Assembly: GCF_007994225.1 (NCBI RefSeq)
Contig: NZ_VLLL01000005.1
Coordinates: 1,163,142-1,227,141 of the forward strand
Direction of reading: 5' to 3'
Length of the DNA: 64,000 bases
DNA from: Stackebrandtia albiflava
GTDB lineage: Bacteria > Actinomycetota > Actinomycetes > Mycobacteriales > Micromonosporaceae
Shown: positions 58,109-64,000 of the stretch, one piece after another
Layout: each line of letters starts with the position of its first letter
Position numbering within the stretch: the stretch's first letter is position 1
Program-made: the position numbers and the translations under genes
The notes under the pieces: model-generated
Databases searched by the model: none
What the model saw: only the letters and a program-made list of their open reading frames with translations
What the model was told of the DNA's origin: nothing

Positions 58109-59011
58109 ATGACCCTCACCCCGATCGTCGAAGTCGTCGGTCTCCGCAAGTCCTATCGAGGTCTGCGGGTGCTCGACGGCGTCGACCTCTCCATCGAAGC
58201 CGGCCGGATTCTCGCCCTGCTCGGGCCGAACGGCAGCGGGAAGACCACCACCGTCGGCATCCTCAGCACACTTCGCAGGCCCGACGCCGGACGTGTCCGG
58301 GTAGCCGGGTTCGACGTCGTCGCGCAACCCGACGGCGTCAGGTCCGTCATCAGCCTCACCGGGCAGTTCACCGCCGTGGACGAGTTGCTGACCGGACGCG
58401 AGAACCTGCGGATGATGGCGCGGCTGCACCGGCTGCCCGGCCGCGAGATCGCCTCGCGGGTCGCGGACTCGCTGTCCCGCTTCGGATTGACCGAGGCCGC
58501 GGACCGGCGCGCGGGCTCCTACTCGGGCGGCATGCGCCGCAGGCTCGATCTGGCGATCGGGGTGTTGTCGAAGCCGCGCGTGCTGTTCCTCGACGAACCG
58601 ACGACCGGCCTGGACCCCCACAGCCGCCGAGAGGTCTGGCGGGCGGTGACGGAGCTGGCGGCACAGGGCGTGGCGGTGCTGTTGACGACCCAGTACCTGG
58701 AGGAGGCCGATCAGTTGGCCGACCGGGTCGCGGTCCTGAACGACGGCCGGATCATCGCCGAGGGCACGCCCGCCGAACTCAAGCGGCTCGTCGGCGCCGA
58801 TCTCGTCGAGGTGCGCTACGCCGACGGCACCCTTCGCCGCGTTCCCACCGACGGCACCATACCGGGCCTCCAGGCCATCCTCGCCGACCTCGCCGCGCAG
58901 GACGCGCGGGTGACGTCGGTCGCGGTACGTCCACCCAGTATGGACGACGTGTTCCTGCAGTTGACCGGTCGGCCCACCGCTGCCGCCGCACGAGAGGAGG
59001 TCGCGGCATGA
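58109..59011 (+). CDS. ABC exporter ATPase, DrrA type
   Basis: 300 residues from ATG 58109, which has GGGAG at the correct distance; ATG 58091 in frame is less likely. Walker A GPNGSGKTTTVG, signature YSGGMRRRLDLAIG, Walker B VLFLDEPTTGLD, switch region LLTTQYLEEADQLAD. The C-terminal region GRIIAEGTPAELKRLVG and the final RPPSMDDVFLQLTGR are the DrrA regulatory extension (LDEVF-like). It energises the next gene's permease and exports drugs or lipids. It is regulated by the divergent TetR. Confidence 0.95.
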   Translation: MTLTPIVEVVGLRKSYRGLRVLDGVDLSIEAGRILALLGPNGSGKTTTVGILSTLRRPDAGRVRVAGFDVVAQPDGVRSVISLTGQFTAVDELLTGRENLRMMARLHRLPGREIASRVADSLSRFGLTEAADRRAGSYSGGMRRRLDLAIGVLSKPRVLFLDEPTTGLDPHSRREVWRAVTELAAQGVAVLLTTQYLEEADQLADRVAVLNDGRIIAEGTPAELKRLVGADLVEVRYADGTLRRVPTDGTIPGLQAILADLAAQDARVTSVAVRPPSMDDVFLQLTGRPTAAAAREEVAA

Positions 59012-59787
59012 CGACCGCGTACGTGAGACGACGCCCGGTGTCGGATTCGATGGTGATGGTGGGCCGCAGTGTCCGGCACGCGTGGCGCAACGGGGATTCG
59101 CTGGTCCTCGGCGTCGTGTTGCCCGTGATGATCCTGGTCCTCTTCACCGTGGTGTTCGGCGGGGCGCTCGACACCGGCGGTGTCGACTACGTCGACTACG
59201 TGGTGCCGGGGATCATCCTGCTGTGCAGCGGTTACGGCGCCTCGACCACCGCGATCAGTGTCACGAAGGACATGACGGAGGGCATCGTGGACAGGTTCCG
59301 CACCATGACGGTGACGGGTTCGGCGGTCCTGTTCGGTCACGTCGCCGCCAGTCTGCTGCGGAACCTGGTGTCCACGGCGCTGGTCGTGGTGACGGCCGTG
59401 GTGCTCGGGTTCCGGCCGGCGGCGGGTCCGGTGGAGTGGCTCGCGGTGGCGGGCGTGGTCGTGCTGTTCGTGCTCGCGATGTCGTGGTTGGCGGCCATGG
59501 TCGGACTGCTCACCAAGACGGTGGACGCGGCGGCGTCCATGAGCTTCTTCATGCTGTTCCTGCCGTACGCCTCAAGCGCGTTCGTGCCGATCGAGACGAT
59601 GCCGGGTTGGTTGCAGCCCGTCGCGCGGCACCAGCCGGTGACTCCGGTCATCGAGGCGATGCGGGGTTGGCTGTCGGGCGGTGACGTCGGTGGCGACGGT
59701 TGGGTGGCGGTCGCCTGGTGCGTCGGCATCCTGGTGGCCGCCGTGGTCGGTTCCGCGTTGCTGTGGCGGCGTTCCACTCGGGACTGA
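59008..59787 (+). CDS. ABC-2 type exporter permease, DrrB type
   Basis: 259 residues; start ATG overlaps the ATPase stop (ATGA). Six helices: LVLGVVLPVMILVLFTVVFGGAL; YVVPGIILLCSGYGASTTAIS; LVSTALVVVTAVVLGF; WLAVAGVVVLFVLAMSWLAAMVGLL; SFFMLFLPYASSAFVP; WVAVAWCVGILVAAVVGSALL. The conserved loop YASSAFVPIETMPGWLQPVARHQPVTPVIEAMRG is typical of DrrB/ABC2 drug exporters. Together with the ATPase it forms a two-gene operon. Confidence 0.95.
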   Translation: MTTAYVRRRPVSDSMVMVGRSVRHAWRNGDSLVLGVVLPVMILVLFTVVFGGALDTGGVDYVDYVVPGIILLCSGYGASTTAISVTKDMTEGIVDRFRTMTVTGSAVLFGHVAASLLRNLVSTALVVVTAVVLGFRPAAGPVEWLAVAGVVVLFVLAMSWLAAMVGLLTKTVDAAASMSFFMLFLPYASSAFVPIETMPGWLQPVARHQPVTPVIEAMRGWLSGGDVGGDGWVAVAWCVGILVAAVVGSALLWRRSTRD

Positions 59788-59868
59788 TCGGAGTCGTGGT
59801 CCGGCGGTGGGACGCCCCGCGTCGGCGGGCTCGACCTTCCCCGGCCGTGCCGACGGGGTACCGGCGGC

Positions 59869-60567
59869 TCAGTCGCCGGCCGGCCGGTAGTAGGAGTCGA
59901 CCGCGGGTTGTCCGGTGTGGTTCGGGCCCGCGTCGGCGTCGGCGCCCAGGTAGGTGAGCCGCCAGTCGATGTCGCGCGGTCCCGTGCACGACAGTCGCCG
60001 TGCCCGGGGATGGTACTGCACGTCGTGGTCGCGCAGCGCCCGGTGGAACCGCCGTGTGAGCGGACCTCCGGTCGCGGAACGCAGGGCCGTGGCGGCGAGG
60101 TGGGCGACGAACCGGCCGTCGGGAGCCAGCGTCGCGACCGCCCGCGTCACCGCGAGCAGTTTGTCGCCGACGTAGTGGAGGCCGTGAACGCAGGTGATGA
60201 GGTCGTACCGAGCGCCGGGCGGCGTCGGCCAGGTGGTGACCGAGGCGGTGTGGAGGTCGGCCGCCGCGCGGGCCGCCGGGTCGAAGTGGTCGACCAGGTC
60301 GACGCCGGTCAACGTCACCCGGTCCGCCAGGCCGTACCGGGTGAGTGCGCGACGGGCCTCCGTCAGTGCGTTCCCGGAACCACAGCACAGGTCCAGCCAG
60401 TGGGCGGTCCCGTGTCGCCGTACCGCCTCGACGAGCGTCGCGACCACGTCGAGGCCGAGTTCGCGCCGATACCCGTCGAGGCCCCGCAACCGGTTCATGT
60501 CGCAGTTCGCGACCACCGCCGACGCCTCGAGCGTCCGGTCGTCGACGAGTCGGTCCTTCGCGGGCAT
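59869..60567 (-). CDS. Class I SAM-dependent methyltransferase-like protein
   Basis: 232 residues from ATG 60567 (GAAGGA upstream). Motif I is HWLDLCCGSGNALTEARRAL, motif II VTLTGVDLVDHFD, motif III/IV RYDLITCVHGLHYVGDKL, and APDGRFVAHLAATAL follows. The ending TGQPAVDSYYRP is unusual. It is of the general Methyltransf_25 type; the substrate is unknown. Its gene is convergent with the exporter and divergent from the tautomerase-YHS gene. Confidence 0.87.
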   Translation of the reverse strand: MPAKDRLVDDRTLEASAVVANCDMNRLRGLDGYRRELGLDVVATLVEAVRRHGTAHWLDLCCGSGNALTEARRALTRYGLADRVTLTGVDLVDHFDPAARAAADLHTASVTTWPTPPGARYDLITCVHGLHYVGDKLLAVTRAVATLAPDGRFVAHLAATALRSATGGPLTRRFHRALRDHDVQYHPRARRLSCTGPRDIDWRLTYLGADADAGPNHTGQPAVDSYYRPAGD

Positions 60568-60696
60568 GTGTGTCCTTCGCTTCCCGGGGTACTCCGTCGA
60601 GAGTAGTCGCCGGTTACCGCTCCGGCCGGATGCGGACGGCCGGGGGAAAGCGCACGATTGGCGGCGTCGACGGTTCGGCGTGGAAGGGAGAATAAG

Positions 60697-61404
60697 GTGA
60701 TAGTGGTGGACATCGCAGTCCCGGCGGGACGGTACGGGCCCGAGCGACTCGACCGCATCGGGCGTGAGGTGGCGGCGCGGTTGTTGACGGAGTCCGACGC
60801 GGTGGCGCCCACCGTGGCCTCCTTCCGGGAGTGGACCCGGGTACTGGTCTCGGAGGTGCCCGGTTGGTTCGCCGGTGAGGGGGAGGAGCCGTTCGGTTTC
60901 ACGGTCACGGTGACCGTGCCGGGCCTGTGGCGGAAGGAGGTGACGGGGCACTTCATCGCGCGCGTCACCGAGGGCTTGGCGGCGGCGGTCCCGGAGTCGG
61001 CGGACCGGATTCGGCGGGAGCCGGCGGCGTGGGTGCAGGTGGTCGGTGTCCCCGAGGGCGGGTTGGGCGTGTACGGCCGGTCGGTGGGTTCGGCCGAGCT
61101 CGCGGAGCTGATGTCGGCGGGTTTCCGTGACGCGGCCGACCGCGACGGCCTGGTCGGCCGGCCGCCCGAGGGCATGTCCGTCGACCCGACATGCGGTGCG
61201 ATCGTCCCCGAGGACTCGGTTCTCACCGCCGTGTACGGCGGGGTCCGTTTCGGATACTGCTGTACGGACTGTCGTGACGCGCACGCGGTACGGATGTCAA
61301 CGGCGGGCGCGATGCCGGAATCCGTCGAGGACGTGTCGCTTCAACAGGTGACCGAATCCGGCCCGGTCGAGCTGGATCCCGAACTGCTCCGGCGTCACCC
61401 GTAG
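60697..61404 (+). CDS. Tautomerase-like protein fused to a YHS-type metal-binding domain
   Basis: 235 residues from GTG 60697 (GGAAGGGAG). Residues 1-125 hold two tautomerase-like beta-alpha-beta units (DIAVPAGRYGPERLDRIGREVAARLL; VTVPGLWRKEVTGHFIARVTEGLAAAV), but the catalytic Pro1 expected directly after the initiator Met is missing (N-terminus VIVVDIAVP). Residues about 163-205 (VDPTCGAIVPEDSVLTAVYGG then YCCTDCRDAH) match YHS/TRASH-type Cys-rich domains (CG, CCxxC), which bind metal. This combination is not one I know. The tail overlaps the minus-strand ARPP-like gene by 108 bases. Confidence 0.75.
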   Translation: MIVVDIAVPAGRYGPERLDRIGREVAARLLTESDAVAPTVASFREWTRVLVSEVPGWFAGEGEEPFGFTVTVTVPGLWRKEVTGHFIARVTEGLAAAVPESADRIRREPAAWVQVVGVPEGGLGVYGRSVGSAELAELMSAGFRDAADRDGLVGRPPEGMSVDPTCGAIVPEDSVLTAVYGGVRFGYCCTDCRDAHAVRMSTAGAMPESVEDVSLQQVTESGPVELDPELLRRHP

Positions 61405-62448
61405 TCGCGCGGCGGCGTCGGAAAGCCGCCAGCCGCAGTCGCCCAGCACCGTGAGCAACCGACCCCGGCGGATCTGCGTCTGCGACAGCCGGAACGTCTT
61501 CAGGTAGGCGACCTGTCCGGTGTCGTAGTCGACGATCTCCTCACCGATGTGGCATTCGGCGGTCTGCGTGAACGTGGGGGTGAATCGGCGCAACACGAAG
61601 TCGCCGGCCGCGCGGATCTCCCGGACGTGACGGTCGGCGAACAGGTCGGCGGTCATGACGTCGTCGTGGAACCGCCGCCAGGACTCGGTGTGCGCGGCGG
61701 CCTGCCGCCGGATGTCGGCGAGGTCGCGGATGGCGGACTCGTCGAAGCGCACCTCCATGTCGGAGACGGCGTCGCCGTGCCCGGCGTACCGCGCGATGAG
61801 TTCTCCGTAGGTCTCGTCGAGCAGCGCCGGGTAGAGGGCCCGGAAGTCGTCGGGGTGCGGTGTCGCGAAGACCGACGCGAGTGCGTCGCCGATGTACACG
61901 GCGACGCCGCACTGGCCGTCGTGGATCTCGAACCGGCGCATCGCCTCGTCGAGTCCGTCTATGCCCGATCCGTGGTGCCAGGTCTCCGTTCGGGGCGCGG
62001 TTCCGCTGTGGAGTGCGTGTTGTGACCACTCCTGCCAGGCGACCGGCGGCCCGCCGAACTGCAACAGCAGGAATCCCTCCATCGCCACGTGCATGGGCAG
62101 GAAACGGAACCGCACGTCGTCGAGTCGTTTGTGCATCCGGTGGTGGAGGCGGATCCTCCTTTCGGGGTCGCGGCTGCCGGGGACGCTCAGTCGGGTGCCG
62201 TACGCGGCCTCCACGAACTCCTCGCCGGTGTCGACGATCATGGCGTGGGGGACGAACGAGTGGTAGAGGTTACCGCCGGAGCAGACCCCGGCCCAGGGTT
62301 CGGCGAGTTCGCGATGGTACAGCCGGATCTGGGGAACGGGTTTCTCCCGCAGCAGCGGGACCATGCGGACGGTGCCCCAGGTCTGGCCGGGCGCGGCCGT
62401 CAGGTCGTGTGGTCCGGGGCGGCGGTAACGCGGCCGATCGGTCGTCAT
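61297..62448 (-). CDS. ARPP-like protein with C-terminal HTH
   Basis: 383 residues from ATG 62448, with the strong site GGGAGGGGAC. It begins LTAAPGQTWGTVRMVPLLREKPVPQIRLYHREL, a start recalled from ARPP-type proteins (families defined from conflict-system neighbourhoods), with YHSFVPHAMIVDTGEEFVEAAYGTRL, FLPMHVAMEGFLLLQFGG and CGVAVYIGDALASVFATPHPDDFRALYPALLDETYGEL. The C-terminus (RGRLLTVLGDCGWRLSDAAARLRVTPEQFGIQLDRAG) is a FIS-type HTH. It probably regulates or senses with the vWA protein encoded upstream. Family label is from memory, so function is open. Confidence 0.65.
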   Translation of the reverse strand: MTTDRPRYRRPGPHDLTAAPGQTWGTVRMVPLLREKPVPQIRLYHRELAEPWAGVCSGGNLYHSFVPHAMIVDTGEEFVEAAYGTRLSVPGSRDPERRIRLHHRMHKRLDDVRFRFLPMHVAMEGFLLLQFGGPPVAWQEWSQHALHSGTAPRTETWHHGSGIDGLDEAMRRFEIHDGQCGVAVYIGDALASVFATPHPDDFRALYPALLDETYGELIARYAGHGDAVSDMEVRFDESAIRDLADIRRQAAAHTESWRRFHDDVMTADLFADRHVREIRAAGDFVLRRFTPTFTQTAECHIGEEIVDYDTGQVAYLKTFRLSQTQIRRGRLLTVLGDCGWRLSDAAARLRVTPEQFGIQLDRAGFGHLLKRHVLDGFRHRARR

Positions 62449-63847
62449 GTCCCCTCCCGAGGAGTCGCGCCACTCGCAGGTCCAGGTGCGCGTGGAGTTC
62501 CGCCATGCCGCGCCGTCCCTCCGCGAAACCGGCGAGTTCGACCAGCGCGGGTATGTCGGCGGCGTCGCGGATACCGATGGTGGGGACGCCGTCGGCGAGC
62601 CGCCGCACGTCGTACCGGCGTGGGTCGTAGCCGGGGTTGAGGTGTACCACCGCGGTCTGTCGTGCCACGTCGATGCGCCGTCGCCATGCCCCCAGGACGG
62701 CCTTCGCCAGTCCGGGCGGTGAGTTGTCCCAGCCGTCGGAGACGATGATCAGGTGGTCGGGGCGCAGTTCCAGTGCGTCGATGACGCGTCCACCGATGCC
62801 GCTGGCGCCTCGGGGCGTGACCAGCAGTGGGTCGCGTGACCTCGACAGCCACAGTCCCCGGTAGTCCTCCGCCCACGCCGCCAGGATGTGGTGGGCGGCC
62901 AGCGCGACCGCCAACGGACGGTTCCGGCGTTGCGGCGACCCGAGGCTGGAGTAGCTGTCGTCCAGTACCGCCACGACGGTACCGGGCAGTCGACGGCCCG
63001 CGACGATCCGCGCGGCGGCGGTCCGCAGTGCCGAGGACAGTTCCGCGCGGCGGTCGCGGCGTTGCGCCGTCGTCAGTGACAACACGTATGCGCAGATCCG
63101 TTGGAGCGGGGCCTGGGAGAGGTCGGCGTTGGACAGGCCGTGCCGCGTGCGGGTGTCGCGCAGTCGCAGCCGCTCCAGGCCGGTGAGCCGGTCCTCGATA
63201 CCGGCGAGGAACCGGTCGCGTGGGATGCCGTGCCTGGCGGCGAACCCCTCGGCGACGGTGAACGGCAGCCGGTAGATCGCCCGCTGGTCGTAGTGGGCGC
63301 GCCACCAGTCGTTCAGCAGCGGATCGGTGAAGGGGCGCCGGTGGTCACCGAACAGGAACCGGGCGAGCTCCTCGGGCAACGACAGGTGCGCGTGCCGGAC
63401 CGCCACCTTCAGGCCCGTCCGGTACTTGACGGCGTCGAGTGCCAGGGGGCGACCGGCGAGCCAGTCGCGGATGACGGCGCGGGTGCGGCGGTTGTTGACC
63501 CGGGATCCCCGCAACCGGCGGAACAGCCGGTACACCCGCGGTGGGGTCATCCGTCGCAGCGCGGCCATGATCAGGGCGGTCTCGTCGGGGTGCGCCTCGC
63601 CGTCGGGCCGGGTCGCGAGCAGGCCCGCGATCATGAGCCCGGCGTTGTGGTCGTTGACGTCCAGGGCGAGGGAGGCCGCGTAGAGGCGACGGTAGTTGAC
63701 CCGCATGTACTCGTGCAGGAAGTCTAGTGACAGGGCCCGGGTGGCGGCGTCGTCGTGGAAGTCGCGTGCGCCCGTCGCCGTGACGGCGGCGTTGGCGAAC
63801 ATCAGGATGTCGTCACACGCCACCAGGTCGCCGAGGGTGTCGGTCAT
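62270..63847 (-). CDS. vWA-domain protein (TROVE-like layout)
   Basis: 525 residues from ATG 63847. The first 290 residues are helical repeats (ALSLDFLHEYMRVNYRRLYAASL; TPPRVYRLFRRLRGSRVNN; HLSLPEELARFLFGDHRR), similar in layout to TROVE/Ro60-like proteins. The C-terminal half is a vWA domain with MIDAS motif LDDSYSSLGS (DxSxS) and a second acidic site SDGWDNS. Such proteins bind RNA or partner proteins with a divalent ion. The last 59 residues after GRG lie over the start of the ARPP-like gene and have the composition of a shadow frame, so the natural C-terminus may be near 62450. Confidence 0.75.
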   Translation of the reverse strand: MTDTLGDLVACDDILMFANAAVTATGARDFHDDAATRALSLDFLHEYMRVNYRRLYAASLALDVNDHNAGLMIAGLLATRPDGEAHPDETALIMAALRRMTPPRVYRLFRRLRGSRVNNRRTRAVIRDWLAGRPLALDAVKYRTGLKVAVRHAHLSLPEELARFLFGDHRRPFTDPLLNDWWRAHYDQRAIYRLPFTVAEGFAARHGIPRDRFLAGIEDRLTGLERLRLRDTRTRHGLSNADLSQAPLQRICAYVLSLTTAQRRDRRAELSSALRTAAARIVAGRRLPGTVVAVLDDSYSSLGSPQRRNRPLAVALAAHHILAAWAEDYRGLWLSRSRDPLLVTPRGASGIGGRVIDALELRPDHLIIVSDGWDNSPPGLAKAVLGAWRRRIDVARQTAVVHLNPGYDPRRYDVRRLADGVPTIGIRDAADIPALVELAGFAEGRRGMAELHAHLDLRVARLLGRGHDDRSAALPPPRTTRPDGRARPDLGHRPHGPAAAGETRSPDPAVPSRTRRTLGRGLLRR

Positions 63848-64000
63848 GGTGTGTGCTCACGTTCGGTGGTGGTCGGGGGCCGGCCGGGGAATGGGGGCAC
63901 GAGCAGCGAAGGTGCTGTTTCAAGACAGGTTCCGGGAGTCGTACCGAAGTCCCGCGGCCGGCTCCGGGGACGATACGGCACGCGGTCAAGTACCGCCACA
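63848..64000. other. Upstream region of the vWA gene
   Basis: No gene is visible. On the minus strand, TTGACC near 63987 and TTGAAA near 63932 could be -35 hexamers, but no matching -10 is convincing. The leader of the vWA gene lies here. Confidence 0.3.

Overview
This window is a dense, high-GC chromosomal stretch of an actinomycete. The evidence is strong GC3 bias, many GTG/TTG starts, ATGA/GTGA start-stop overlaps, three two-component pairs, a conservon (roadblock/DUF742/GTPase) operon, a SigF-type sigma factor, a DUF2975 pair and a small NRPS locus. The gene set suggests a Micromonosporales or Glycomycetales relative, but that placement is inference. No rRNA, tRNA, CRISPR array, transposase or phage gene was recognised.

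Layout. 0-5.9 kb holds a hypothetical protein, a lone MazF/PemK-like protein, a RidA protein divergent from a WYL regulator, a lipoprotein, an esterase and a membrane-anchored DsbA-like protein. 5.9-11.3 kb holds a MacAB-like export operon with a lipoprotein, divergent from an OmpR/EnvZ-type pair. 11.4-17.4 kb holds two acetyltransferases, a PLP decarboxylase, a DUF6223-like protein, a NarL-type pair and a lipoprotein. 17.5-23.3 kb holds a frameshifted HTH protein, a DUF2975/YozG-like pair on a consensus leaderless promoter, a short ORF followed by a structured terminator on the minus strand, an amino-acid permease, a dehalogenase-like hydrolase and a methyltransferase. 23.3-28.6 kb holds an FtsX-type ABC exporter divergent from a NarL-type pair.

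28.9-34.8 kb carries a minimal NRPS assembly line: a free carrier protein, a free adenylation enzyme and a C-A-T-reductase protein. It should make a reductively released dipeptide. 34.9-37.6 kb holds an adenine phosphoribosyltransferase-like gene and a polymorphic-toxin locus: a toxin with its probable immunity gene, a standalone copy of the toxin N-terminal module, and a ten-cysteine small peptide between them. 37.7-45.8 kb holds a sigma factor, a FUSC-type membrane protein, a TetR regulator with a 29-bp operator next to a PEP-utilising phosphotransferase, and a fused aminodeoxychorismate synthase.

46-52.5 kb holds an orphan LuxR regulator, an XRE regulator, a 770-base gene-poor, relatively A+T-rich region, and a five-gene conservon in an unusual order (roadblock, kinase, DUF742, GTPase, GAF). 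52.5-60.6 kb holds an acyl-CoA dehydrogenase-like gene with atypical composition, an SDR, an SRPBCC protein, a hydrolase, a NADAR protein, a TetR-controlled DrrAB-like exporter and a methyltransferase. 60.7-64 kb holds a tautomerase-YHS fusion and a two-gene unit, a vWA protein and an ARPP-like protein, resembling components of bacterial conflict systems.

The strongest candidates for undescribed biology are the sORF plus three-way-junction terminator (about 19.45-19.69 kb), the toxin-module/Cys-rich peptide locus (35.6-37.6 kb), the compact NRPS (28.9-34.8 kb) and the vWA/ARPP-like pair (61.3-63.8 kb).
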